From positions 46,756,863 through 46,820,862 of the forward strand of contig CM019216.1 in the NCBI GenBank assembly GCA_009741485.1: DNA of 64,000 nt, written 5' to 3'. The notes under the pieces were generated by a model. It did no database searches. It was not told the origin of the DNA and saw nothing but the letters and a program-made list of their open reading frames with translations. This DNA comes from Malurus cyaneus samueli. Its lineage: Eukaryota; Chordata; Aves; Passeriformes; Maluridae. This document shows positions 1 through 12,059 of this stretch, one piece after another (the first letter of the stretch is position 1; each line of letters begins with the position of its first letter). The translations under genes were made by a program, and so were the position numbers.

Positions 1-439
1 TTGGCCTCATGTAATTTCCACTCAGGGTCAAGCCTTTTGTTGACTCAATGACAATCACACAATAGCTGTGGGATGCGGTTGGGCCGGACTTTTCCTGAAT
101 TACCTAGGGTACTCTGCCACAGAAAAATTCACAGGGAACTTGAGTCACCTTTGCTGTTACTGTGATCTAGCAACAAGACAATACTGCCCAATTAAAGGAA
201 ATCACACAGCAGTCTCACAGAAATAAATATATTTATACCTCGGCCACATAGTTTTTCAAATATACTTTTGTAAAGCAGAATACTCACTTGGTATCTGAAA
301 TTCACTCCAAGCAAAAAGAAACATTCCCATCCAAAATCATTCTTGGAAACAAATCCTGCCTCGCCAATGGTAATATTAAAGACCCAATATCAACCAAACA
401 ATGTGATACTAAATCTATTCCTTGATAGTAGCTTGATAG
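1..439. other. unassigned non-coding DNA
   Basis: AT-rich sequence with no open frame of note and no repeat that I recognise. It runs directly into the truncated CR1 copy that begins near 440. Confidence 0.6.
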
Positions 440-1530
440 CTATGGATATCATATATCTGGATTTCTTTGATCTGGTCCCCCACAACATCCTACTCCTAAA
501 ATTCGAGTGATTATATATTTGATGGATTGACTGTCTGGTGGATGAGGAACTGGTTGGACAATTTGAACAGTTTCATCCAGAGTATAGTGGTCAAAGGTCC
601 AATGCCCTGATGTATTCTGGTGACAAGTAATCTCCCTCAGGGGTCCATTTGGGATCATTACTATTTAATATTTTAATCAATGACATAGATTAAAGGATTG
701 AGTGCACCCTCAGCAAGTTTTTAAATGAACCAAGCTGAGTGGTGCAGCTGACATGCCAAAGGGGTGGGATGCCATCCAGAAGGACTTGGACCAGCCTGAG
801 CTTAGGAACATCCTGAGGTTCAGAAAGACCAAGTACAGGGTCCTGCAACTGGGTCAGGGCAACCCCTTGTATCAATGCAGGCTGGAGGGTGAAAGGATTG
901 AGAGCAAACCTGGTGTTACTGCTGGATGAAAAGCTGGTCGTGAGGCAGCAATGTACTCTCGAAGACCAGAAGGCAAACTTTCTCCTGGGCTGCATCAAAA
1001 GAACTGTGACCAAAAAGGCTGAGGAAGGTGATTCTCCTCCTCTACTTGTCTCCTGTGAGACCCCACCTGAAGTACTCAGATCTCAGGAAAGGCATAGACC
1101 TTTTGGAGAAAATCCAGAGGATTATCAGAGGGCTGGAAAAACTGCTATGAAGACAGCCTGAAAGAGTTGGAGCTATTCAGCCTGCAGAAGACTCTGAGAA
1201 GTACTTATGGTGGTCTTTTACTACTTAAAAGGGACTTATGAGAAAGACAGGGAAAAAACTTTGTAGCAGAGCAGGTTGGGATAGGATGACTGGTAATGGT
1301 GTTAAATGAAGAGAAGGAAGACTTAGACTATATATAAGCAAGAAGTTTTTTACAATGAGGGTGGTAAAACACTGGAATGGAACAGCTTGCCCTGAGTCAT
1401 TACCCCTGGAAATACTGAAGGTCAGTTTAGATGGAGCCTTGAAAAATCTGGTCTAGTTGAAGGAGCTCCTGCCTATTGGACTAGATGACCTTTGAAGGGC
1501 CCTTCCAACTCCGGCAGTTCTCTGGTTCCT
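440..1530 (+). mobile_element. CR1 LINE fragment, 5'-truncated (end of reverse transcriptase plus 3' UTR)
   Basis: CR1 is a non-LTR retrotransposon that copies itself through an ORF2 endonuclease/reverse transcriptase. This copy enters inside the reverse transcriptase: the plus strand at about 457-500 reads FDLVPHNILLLKFE, close to the family's FDTVPHNIL segment. It continues through a QGSILGPLLFN-like region (about 630-675) and a broken FADDTKLS site (about 712-740, where the catalytic FADD is lost). Next come a segment near 910-1010 reading LLLDEKL, then QQCTLEDQKANFLLGCIKR, the 'gagttggagctattcagcctg' analogue near 1163-1190, and a 3' UTR ending in 'ttggactagatgacctttg' near 1478. A small deletion near 800 removes the KWACVNL-type segment. 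Several frameshifts and stops show that it is dead. At about 1.1 kb against roughly 4.5 kb for a full CR1, 5' truncation is typical. Family identification is from memory of the avian consensus; the subfamily is not assigned. Confidence 0.93.
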
Positions 1531-2704
1531 TAGGTTTGGAGTGTGCCAGCACTCCAACAATCAACTAAATGAGGTTTTGAAGAGCAAAGTTTCTATTTCT
1601 GTGCCTACAAAGTTACTACATACATACGCTAAATCAAAAAAATTGCATTAAAGTATTGAAGTTATTTCATTGTTCCTTTGGATTTCTCTTTGTTTGACAT
1701 TATGCGTGTGTGTGAATAATTCTTCAGTCAGAATGTCATATGTGTATCCCAGCTGGATGGGAAAAAAAATTAAGAAGTGTGTAGAGATAATGAGTTTTGG
1801 CAACAGCTTTTCCCAAAGCCCTATTTCACACAAATTCTGTATTCACTGCTTGTTTTCAAGAATCCATGTAGGAAGGAAGATCTGTTTACTATTTGATTTC
1901 ATTACTGACTTTACTTTAGGAATAAGAAAAAGAGGGTTTTAGCTAACTTGCAGTTCCTTTTTGTTGTATTAATTTAAACTATAGACTGAAGAATTTGCTT
2001 TCAGCTGTAGTTTTGGGGTTATTAATTTTTTTTTTCCTAGCATATGACTATCTTATATGCATGAAAATACTTCTTTTTCAGTAGGGATAGCCTTTGAGGC
2101 TTATAGCAACTATTTTTGCTTTTAAGTCCTATCCTCTGTTGTATCATTTCATATGTTGGAAAGAATTTCTAAAGTATACATTTTACTTAGAAACATACAA
2201 TTATAGAACTTAGTTTAAACTAGTCCTTTTCTTTAATAATGTGTTGTGCATGGTTGTGGCTGTTTCTGTTTTGACTGCAAGAACAATGAAAATGTTGTGA
2301 GTGATCCGTAATCCAAAATAAGTTTGGAAAGGCTTAATTAGAGGTAACCTTTAAACAGGAGCAATATGTATTCCAAACTTCACTGGAAGCAGTCTTAATA
2401 CTACATGGCAAATCAAGATTTGTACACTAAGGCAAAATCCTGACCTTTATTTGTGAGATTTGTGTAACACATACACAGAGGCAATGACATTCCAGCATTC
2501 TTCCCCAGGCAGGAACAGGGACAAAACAAGAGCAATTCTCTGACCATCCCCATGAAGGGAATGCTGCAGGAGGTGGCACAGGCCACCACCCATGGCACCA
2601 GATCTCTTCTTGCTAAAAATGGGTGCAACACTGAGGTTAAGTTTGTGCTCCACAGTCTGAAGATAACTTACCTCTTAAAAAACAAAGCATGCTTAGTTTT
2701 AATG

Positions 2705-2731
2705 TTTTTTTTTTTTCTTTTTTTTTTTTTT
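2705..2731. repeat. poly(T) tract, interrupted
   Basis: Twelve T, one C, then fourteen T, followed by 'cag'. It is a simple-sequence tract. The trailing CAG makes it look like a splice acceptor on the plus strand, but no coding exon follows. Confidence 0.9.
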
Positions 2732-5700
2732 CAGTGACCCAAGGTATGTGTAGGCAGCCCTCAGCAAACAAAGGTATCTGTGAACTCAACTTAATTTTCC
2801 CCACCAGGGAGGATTTCACTCTTTATGTTCCAATTCATCATTCCCAGTGATTCTCTCTTGAGTGCTGTTAAGTATCCACAAAACACAACAGGAGTGCATT
2901 GTAGGGCAGAGGAAGAAATGAGAGGAATGAAGTCTTAATCTGAGGTCCTCTTTGGAGAGAGCTGGAGAAGGGACATTTTTCTCCTTGAGGAGACTACATT
3001 GCAGGTGGGAGTCAGACAATGCACATACCTTGGCTGTAATCACAGGGTGAAAAATGGAGGGGATAAGTTGTGCAGCTGCCAGGAGCATTGGGTGCTGAGC
3101 TACATTTGTGTCCCAGTTCAATCTGTGCTCGCTTTAAGCCATATAACATTCAGCCTCCAACAGAAAGGGTTTGCTCCATGTAGGAAGCATGTTATCCGCT
3201 ATGACACACGCTGAACTCCATCTACAGCAGGAACAAAGGGCAAATGTTTTGCTGATATTGTTTCCTTGTCCGCAAAACCCAGTGCTTCACAGTACCCTGA
3301 CACATCCAAAAGGTGATGGCCAATTGTTAACAATCCTGTGAGCAACTTCTCCCGGCAGTTCTCAGAAAAAGCAGTGCTGTGACGACGGAAAGGCACAGGA
3401 TGTTACGGACTCTGTCTTTGGCTTTTGAGATGTGGGAAGCAGAGAGCTCTCCGTTTTCAGAGGATGCATGGCTGTAAACAGGAAGCTTTGCAGGGCACAG
3501 CTGAGTCCTTAGGCTCTGTGCAGGACAGGGGAGAAAGCTGCTGAGACAGGTAGTGGTAGTCAGCATGGAGCTGTCAAGGCATAGGCAGTGTATTCGGATT
3601 TCCTGAAAGGACATCATTCAGCCTTGTCACTGATAGCCTATCAGGCCAGCTTATGCACTGTTGTGTTTTCAAGCCACTGAAAGAGAGCTGAGTTCTGAAA
3701 TCAAGGCCTTTTTGGAAGCTCTCTAAAGGCAAACATAGCCTGCCTTAAGACTTCCCACTTTGGAAAGCACCTAAGTTATCAGTGAGTTGTTAAACCAGCA
3801 TTATGCAGAACTAGTGCCAAAATTCTATTGAATTAATTTACTATTAGTTCGGTTAATTAGAATCCATTTCAGCCAACCCCCAGCATAAAAGGTCTGATCA
3901 GCTGCAGGAAAATTGCACAGGGAAGGGGAAAGAATGGGGTCCCGAGAGGGCTTGAGGACACCTCCTCTGAAACACCCAGAAGTAAAACATTCAAATAAAA
4001 ATCACTTGTCAAGGAAAAATAGTCTGGACACTTGCACAGTGCAGATTTAACTTTCTGAGCCCTGTCCCTCCCTCTTGCTCAAAAATCATGTTGCAAAATC
4101 CATTCCCCAAATTATTGCAGATTTGCTGGCACTAAGATACATAAATTTAATAGCTTGACAAAGGATCATGGGAAAAGATAAGAGCTCCAGCACGTCCACT
4201 ATTGTGTTTTGTGGTTTGGGCAGTCACTGTTGGCAATGACCACTGAAGAAAGCAGCGCATCTGACAACAATGTTACGCCACAGCACTGATGAGCAGAGAA
4301 AAACACTTTGGTTTTGGAGTGCACATTTTAATCATTACCTCAAACAAACACAATTTCCTAAGACTAAGACAAAAGAATCCAGAAAGGAACTTCAAGGCAA
4401 TGCCTTATAATTTAAATTGAATGCAGTCACCACAATGCCTCGTGTTTTAACCCTCTAAGGCCAGCAGATAAAATTCAGGAGTCTAAAATTGCCTTCATCC
4501 TGAGCTGGCCACTTCTTACCAAATCTTACCAAATAAAAAAGGCTGGCTCAGGAAAGCTGATCCTACAGGTCAGAGCTTGGTATGTAGAAAAGCTGTGTCC
4601 TTTCACCTGCAGCTGTGGCATGGCTGCTACCATGGAGCCTCCAGAGGAAACCTGGCAGAAGCTGGCATCCAACAGATTTCCCCACTACTTAAACTTCATA
4701 TGCTTGTTGTCCTTCAGTAAGATCTCTAAGAAATAACTCAGCAGGATCTTTTTTTCAGCCTGTGTTATAAATAAAAATAATACATTATTTAGGAGTGGAA
4801 GTAACAACTAGATTGTAAAGTAATTTTTTGTATAGGAGGGAGTTATCCACTATGATTTATACACTTTACACGAGAGATTTTGAATTGTAAAATAGGAGGC
4901 AGAGAGGGGAGAAACAGCCTAGCAATGAGAATAATGATTAATAATACCCAGCTTGCTCTAAGACAAGCTGAGAAACATGTCTTTTTCAGGCAAGAAGTAT
5001 TTTGCAGAAATAAAAGTGTTCCTGAGTGGTCTATTTGGGCAGATCTGTCTCCTAAAAATTGCTGTACTTCTTGAAACACAGGGGTATTCCTTAAAACCCT
5101 CAAAAGGCAAACAACAAACGGGGATGGGGGCATGAGATGAATCCTGGAACACCAGGAACTACATAAAGTGCATATTAACTCATGATCCTTTCTTCACTCC
5201 TAAGCAAATATCCAGACATCTACCTGCTATTTTGGGATTCTCTGTAGAACAGTGTTTGGTTGGTTTGGGCTCTACCAGTATCTCATTACTTACAGATGGA
5301 TGAAGAAAGGAGGCTTTTGTCTGCTGAAGGAGCCTATAAATCTCCTCTCTCTCCATGACTTCAAACACCTGGCTCTGCTTACTGCCCCGACAAAAAGCCC
5401 AGTGCTGTCTCTAGCTCATTCTCTCCTACACCATAAAACTTCCCTACTTTATCTCTCACCTGTCTCTCATGACTACTCCTTAATAGGTACCAGGTGGCTC
5501 CGCTGACACTCGAGGCTGACTCTTCCTGTCACAGATATTAACTCCCTCCTATCTTAACTTGACATTAACAGTCTATGGACTCGGGTGTGTTGTCCTGTGA
5601 TGAGACCTAAAACAAGGGGAAGGAACTGGGAAGGGCCTTATGACTCCACAAATACGATGTTACCATGCTCTTTCCGTCTACTTCAGACCAGACTGGTGAA

Positions 5701-5912
5701 GAGAGGATTGGATTCAAAGGCATGACACCTCCTCTGTATTCTCTGTTCTGCCACTGAACTGTGTGCAGCACTGTCATCATGGAAATGGAAATATTTGATC
5801 AACCATAACGTTTATAAGTTAAATAATATTTTCACACAAATGAAATAAAACTCAATAAACCAATGGTACAGGAACCATAAAATAATCTGAATAAACATAT
5901 CTTCATGATCCT

Positions 5913-5988
5913 CAACAGCAACAAAAAAACAACACCAGCAACAGAAAACAAACAAACACAATACAACAAAAACCAAACCCAAAACACT
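5913..5988. repeat. A/C-rich low-complexity tract (CAA/CAAA-like)
   Basis: A run of mixed caa, caaa, caaaa and cca units with almost no G or T. It is a degenerate simple repeat, and it accounts for the stop-poor minus-strand frame that crosses it. Confidence 0.85.
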
Positions 5989-6438
5989 CAGATAAGATGA
6001 AAAAGCGTGATTTGGACTACCAAGCCACAAAGGATTTATTTTCAGTTTATTGTACCAGTCACATGATGCCTTCCTACTTCCAGCTTCTATTTCCTTGTAA
6101 ACTGAGAGTAAAATTAATTCTAAATTGTGATCTACAGCTGACATATGCAGGACATCAGTCATTTCAGTCACATCTGTACTGACCTTTGTCAGATTCACCT
6201 GAATCTATCCATGGCACCCTTTTCTTACTATGTTTCGCCCTGTTTTATGTTTATGATGTTACAGTTAATTTTCATCCTCTGAAATAAAAATGCTTCTCCC
6301 ACTGTGATATCCTTAACTGTGTGAACTCTTGGATATGAGACATACAAGAGATCTAGAGGACAAACCCTTTTCTACAATATTTAAGTTGTATATTTTAAAA
6401 AATCTAAAATAAATCACAAGAAAGAACACTCCCTAAGA

Positions 6439-6469
6439 CCAAAACAAAAACAAAAACAAAACCAAAACC
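6439..6469. repeat. (CAAAA)n simple repeat
   Basis: About six imperfect caaaa/ccaaaa units in tandem, about 470 bp from the similar A/C-rich tract at 5913-5988. Confidence 0.88.
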
Positions 6470-7275
6470 ATCATTTAAAAAGTTGAAAAATCACAAATGA
6501 GATAGATTGAGCATTTACTCAATGTGGGCGAAATACAAAAAGCAGACCCTGACTTGAGGGTGAATCTTTCTGCAAACATCCAAAAGGACGAGTTGCAGAG
6601 AGACTGCCCCAGTCCCCAACAGCTGCCAGCCCATCAGCTGAGCAAGCTGTGACGTGTGGATAATGTAGTGCTTTCCTCTCCACACCACACTCATTTCCTC
6701 CAGATGTGAAGAGGACTATAGAATTATAGTGTCCTTGAACCTCGAGATTAAAAGTCACTGGTCTGATGGCTTGTGGAGAAATTTTTCTGGCTTTGGTTTA
6801 ATGGCACAAACCATCTGCTTGAACGACCACCTTTCTTTTCCAGTGTCAATCTGTCATCATGGCTATTAGATGAGGCTCACAGGCTTCCTAGCACAGAAAG
6901 CATCAGACTGCTGATAACTCACAGGTTGGGATGGACACTTGTTTGGAATGTATTGCATCTTTCTTCTGAAGGCAACCTCATATATTATCCCTCTCGAGGA
7001 AATCACAAAACAGTTTTCCCCTGGGCTTAGAGACAAGAGCATAAGAAATGTGTGGTGAGGCAAAGATGATTTTTATAATTTTTTGTTATTATTTGTTTGA
7101 CTGTATTTTGCAACAACTTGTGGAAATTTGGTGGTTGGATTTAAGAAAAAACTATGCAGGTTCTCTTGCAAGCTGTTTGCCAGCACAGGAAACATACCAT
7201 GCTAAAATAATTTGAAAGTTAAGGGAGGAGTAAAGAGACCTATAGAAATAATTTAGTTAAAACATGTAACCTGTT

Positions 7276-7330
7276 AGTGTATGTGTGTGTCTGGCTGTGT
7301 GTGCGTGGGTATGTGTGTATACATACACAG
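7276..7330. repeat. (TG)n-like degenerate microsatellite
   Basis: Alternating TG with interruptions (atgtgtgtgtctggctgtgt, then gtgcgtgggt, then atgtgtgtat) passing into tacatacaca. It is an imperfect purine-pyrimidine alternating tract. Confidence 0.85.
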
Positions 7331-7952
7331 GTATGGGTTCATAATTTATGCCTTTATTTACATTTAGCCACCACCCTTTGCTAGAATTTCATTTGGTGTC
7401 CTTCATGGAGAATATTTTTGTGACAGAGCCTTTGAAGCCACTTTGTTTCTCTTCATGCATCTTGTTTTCTGTTTGATTGTGTTAAGAGACAGCAAGTCAA
7501 GGTTCCTCTAGCTGTATTCCAGGCCTACTTCTATTATTTTACTTTCCAGTGCTGTGCTCCAGCTATCCAGATAGCTCATGTAGCAATGAAGATGGAAAAA
7601 TGGAGGAAATCATAGTATCCTGGCCAGCTGGCTGGAAAAGTTGCATATTTCAAGTCACACATTACTTTAGAAGTGACTAAAGAAGAAATCTAGTTGTTTC
7701 TATTAAAGCATGAGGTTAGAACTGTGCCGGTCTTTAGGGTTAATTGATTCCATAGAAAGCACAGAGCCTCCTCACAGATCAGAGACCAAATGGCACAACA
7801 TGAAAAAAAGTTACATAATGCATCTTAAATCATAATTCATTCTGAAATGACAATTGCTATGTAACAAAACCATTTGCCTTTGTGTGTGGTTAAAGGAAGC
7901 TGGATTTATGTGTTCCTGTACAATCTTTATTAATGAGTAGCAGATACTTTAA

Positions 7953-7953
<1 letters not shown>

Positions 7954-7986
<33 letters not shown>
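7954..7986. repeat. poly(A) tract, 33 A
   Basis: An uninterrupted run of 33 A, the longest homopolymer in the window. There is no AATAAA at the usual distance upstream and no recognisable retrocopy before it, so I call it a simple homopolymer and not a retrotransposon tail. Its length in an assembly is error-prone. Confidence 0.9.
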
Positions 7987-7987
<1 letters not shown>

Positions 7988-8137
7988 CCATTTTCCAAAG
8001 TAAGGTAAAATATAGGGAGAATTTTGTGGCAATTGGTGTCAGCAGTTGCAGCAGCTACCCACCTAAACTACAATGTAAGCCATGATTAGGACTTAAACAT
8101 GTAATAATGTTTCTTTATACTTGGGTGCAATGCAGCT

Positions 8138-8187
8138 ATGCTGGACTCCATGATCCTCATAAGTCCCTTTAGTCTATGATTTCATAC
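8138..8187 (+). mobile_element. CR1-like 3' tail scrap
   Basis: About 50 bp reading 'gctggactccatgatcctca' followed by 'taagtccctttag' and 'tctatgattt'. This matches the end of avian CR1 3' UTRs, where 'ttggactagatgatctttaa' is followed by 'ggtcccttccaa' and an 'attctatg' octamer. Upstream sequence does not continue the match, so it is either a very short 5'-truncated insertion or a relic. It is too short to assign to a subfamily. Confidence 0.65.
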
Positions 8188-11100
8188 ATTTTGCATTCCA
8201 TTCAAAACCAGTTCAGTGTCATATATGTTTACTGAGTCATTAAAAAAGGGGATCCAGAAGACAACAATTTTAGAGGAGTGGGTGGATGAAGTTGACTTCT
8301 TCTTTTGTATGTTGAAATGTTTTATGTTTTCACTAGAATGTAAATCCTCAAAATGGAATTGTATGGCTCTTAATTTATTGTATATTTAAATGTGAATAAA
8401 AATACAGAAACAGCTCATTTTTCAATTCAGGTAAAAAAAATTCAATTTCAGGTAAAAAAAAATCAAGTGATGGGTTTTCTTAGATGCTTGTCACGGAAGT
8501 TGGGGAAAACCACCACAGTTACACCAGCAAGGAATGGGTGAAGAGGGCATCACTCTCCAAACAGCTCTTGTAGCAACTCCTGCTCTTCTCTGCTGCTCAC
8601 AGTTAAGGGATCTGCAGAGCTGTGGAGTACCTGGTTCACTGTATCTTAAAATGGAGCCAGTCCTAGCACTGCGCCATTCTACAGATGTAAAATCTCTGCT
8701 GATTTGAGGTCTTTTCATACATGCGCACAAAACATTTTATCCTTAAAAGTATGCAGTTTAAAAATGCATTTGTTTTCCTAAAAAAAAAAAGTACGTGAAT
8801 ATCCTCACTCTTTAAAATAAGATATAATGAGGATTATCAAAATAAGAGCTTACAGTGTCATAACTATTAGTCTGTTTTCTTCATAAAAGAAAGGAATTTG
8901 GACTTTTAGCTGGTTTCAAGAACATAACATTAATTATCTGTTAGGGTAATTCATCAGTATATATTCAGATGACCACGTATAATGAAAAAAGATGAAAACC
9001 AGTGTTTTTAAGAAAATGACAGCTTTATAAAGTACAGTTTAAAAGGGAAATCACCTAGTTTACACACTAAAACTGAAGTCATTTTATTATAGTAGCTGAA
9101 TCTTATATACTCTGTATTACTACTGAGAATTAAGGGAACAAGAAAAAACATCATTCAAAAGGAGTCAGGCAAGCTAAAACTGAAGAAAGGCACGTTCTCC
9201 TGACCACTGCTAACATGAAATCTGTGTGGTCTCTTGAAATGCTGAACAAGTCTCAGACCCAACAAAACCCTGCCTGTTATTTTTTTGTGTGTGACTGTCT
9301 CTTAACAACAAAGGACAAGTTGTATTAAACATCCACTCTATTTACCTATTAGGAAAACAAACAGCCCCCTGTGCCTCTGTGAATTTCTTATCCATTTAGC
9401 TGAGAAGCTTCTTTTTTCCTCGATTCCCTGCCTCAGCAGTGGGACAAAGTGAAAGATCCCGCTGCCTTTTGCCAGGTCACAGCTGCTCCTGTCCATTTGT
9501 GCCTTTCGAGGAGTGAGCTCCGGGGTCACGGGCTGTCCTTCGGGAAGCTCGGTTTCCTGCACTCACAATATTTACTTGAAGATGATAAGTCCATCCTTCC
9601 AGCAGGATGTGAGTGATGTGGGAGTCACACAGCACAGAGGGTGCTGGGTAATTGAAGCCAGCCTCGCTCAGGGCTTTGAAAGGAAGAATGAAGCCTTGCG
9701 TTCAACTGGGTTGTCAATGGGGCACCAGTGAAGAGAAAAAAGACAGACTCTTGTGTTCTCTGTGGTCTGTGTCACTGTGTCACATCAGATGGGCTGCTGT
9801 GAATTGAAACAGCTGGAAATGTGATCTGAAAGCTGCACAGTTCTGATTGTAGTTTCAGTCTCTATCTGGCTTTTCTTTGCAGTCGTACATCAGGACAAGG
9901 CGGTGTGAAGCAGGCAAGGAATCCCTGGATAATAACGAATGCAGGAACAGGGGTCCAAATCTCAGCTAATAGCTGATATCATGAGATATCTTGTCATCTA
10001 TTCTCAGGCTTCCATGCAGGCAGTCTATAAAAATTTACACAAACAGTTATTCTTCTAATGCAAGATTCTTTTCGGGAAAAAAACAGTGTTGTTTTTAGTG
10101 CCACATGTACATATTCTGTATCACCTACATGATGTTTATTGTTCCAGAAATTGCATTGCTGAAAGGACTAGCTGCTCAGAATAATTCAGCATCAATGTAC
10201 AATTTTAATTACAATCTCATGCTTTTGAGAAGACACTAAACACACAGAGCACAGATTATACTTTTTCTTCATTCCAACCTGTCCTAACTCCTCCATTGAA
10301 ATGAGCAGCCCAATGGACTTGCTCTCACTTGATCTGCCAACTCATTGAAGCCAGTGTCCTCTGCAACCGTGTCAGAAGAGCACGCTGGTGTAAATGTGTG
10401 TCCAGTGGAATTGTCTCTCACAGAAGGATTTTGACAGACTTAGAGCACTCGATCAGTTATAGGTAGTCTCACAGGCATTCAGTTGTTACTGGTAAGCCTG
10501 AAATGAAGAGCTTTCCTGGAGCAGGTGTTGCCTGGGTAAAGACACGAAGTCAGCTAAACTAATGCTAGTTCTGTGACATCTCTGTTTAAAGTGAGTCATA
10601 ATGCTGAGTAGTGCATCGGCCAGCTGAGGAAGATGGATTTGAAAGCATCAAGGTTTCCAGCCTCCACACCTTGGCTCACTTTATCATTTGTGGCAAGTGT
10701 AAAACCCTTCACATCTGCACTGTGATCCAGGAGGCCCCAAGACAGTCACCAAATGTAAAAGATCCATATTTCCCAACCCTGGGTAGAGACGTGATCTACT
10801 CCTTAATGCTTATAACAAAGGCATTCAGATAAACCCATCTGAAGTGATAATAGAAACGAAAGCTACATCTGCAGAGCTTATGTGTGGAACTTTTCAGAAA
10901 CTGTGTTTCTTACTATGATGAATAAAGTCTGAGACAAATTCCAGAACGGCAAGAAAAAAAAAATACCCTTCTTTTCCTATATGCACATTTTTTGTAATAA
11001 CGAATCTCGATCAAATATGTTTCTGTCATTTTTCTATGTTTTTTCTCCTATCTTCCATTGTGAGGATATCGGCTGTGACTTAGGTACATCTGCAGTTATT

Positions 11101-12059
11101 TCTTTTCTCTCAGATTTTATTTGTTTTAGCTAAATGGAAACCCACGCTCTGCCTGGTTTGCTGAGGCAGCTGCTCCCTCGTGATTGATAGCGCTCGACTT
11201 TCATCTTTGCATACCTGTGGCTGTTGTCTCCTGTCTTGCATGACATCAAAGGGAGGCAGCACTGGCTGGGACAATAATTCATGGCTGGTGTTCTGTGTGC
11301 TTGGCTGGGCCAGGAGCACCACACTTTCTGCGTGTTCTTCCTGAGGCCGTGAGTGTGCTCAGAGACATTGGCCACTCACAGCCCCCCACGCAGGGAAGGC
11401 TCCCTGATATGGGAGCCATTCATCCCACATCTGCTTTCATCTGCCCACGAGATAAGGGGGATGCGCGACACTTTGTTATTCTCACTAAGCCTTTAATAAT
11501 GTGCAACTCATTTATTGTAGGTGGGCTGGTGTAGGGGTGAAGACCTCAGGTCTGTTCAAAGATCTGGATCACATGCCAATAACTGAGCTTGTCCAGACCT
11601 GCAAACTGAGCTGTGCTGTGATAGAAAGTGAATCGAGCACTTGTGCACTCAGATGCTGAGAAGAGATTTCCAGGAAACACCGGGATCTTCTTTTTATTTA
11701 CATTTTGGTAACGCCTCAGGCAACAATTGAGACTTAATCTTCATCCCAGAGATGATGCAAACATGGAGTGTGTATATGGAAAACCCCAGAGCAGCACAAA
11801 AAAGGTATGGAAGAAAGGAAATCCTGCTCCTATGTTCACAAGTTATTCTAGGAACATAGGATTGGAAAGGACAACTCAGTCACTAAGCTCAGGGTGTCAC
11901 AACCATAGGCAACAAGATGTCTAGGTGTTCACTGACAAGGTCTATTTCAGAGTAGAGCTCAGCACAGGAATTGTGTGCCTAAACACCTTTAGCATGAGAC
12001 CCAAGATCCAGCAAAGAGATTTAGGATAATCTCGTCTAAGATTCTCTTTAATGGGAATC
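8188..12059. other. unassigned non-coding DNA
   Basis: About 3.9 kb with no supportable gene. A somewhat GC-richer patch lies at about 9400-9570, and another at about 11140-11460 has stop-poor frames on both strands; neither gives a recognisable protein. A short stretch at 11849-11925 ('cataggattggaaaggacaa') vaguely resembles the antisense start of a CR1 3' tail but is too degraded to call. Confidence 0.55.
8421..8462 (+). repeat. two-copy tandem duplication of a 20-22 bp unit
   Basis: Copy 1 (8421-8440) is ttcaattcaggtaaaaaaaa. Copy 2 (8441-8462) repeats it with one extra T and one extra A. It looks like a local slippage or duplication event. Each copy carries a splice-donor-like CAG/GTAAA, but there is no exon context. 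Confidence 0.9.

Larger units (their letters stand above)
1531..8137. other. unassigned non-coding DNA with simple repeats
   Basis: About 6.6 kb with no supportable gene. Open frames here are short (the longest is about 128 codons, minus strand, 5812-6198) and show no domain, coding bias or exon structure that I can recognise. The 5812-6198 frame is largely the reverse of an A/C-rich simple repeat. The block holds the poly(T), A/C-rich, CAAAA, TG and poly(A) tracts listed separately. Confidence 0.6.

Noticed and set aside
2705..2734. Poly-T followed by CAG as a splice acceptor
   Set aside because: The downstream sequence has no coding frame or donor that would make an exon; simple T tracts ending in CAG are common.
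5812..6198. 128-codon minus-strand frame with a hydrophobic stretch
   Set aside because: The hydrophobic stretch is the reverse of the A/C-rich simple repeat at 5913-5988.
11849..11925. 'cataggattggaaaggacaa' resembles an antisense CR1 tail
   Set aside because: Similarity fades after about 25 bp, and the continuation does not fit.
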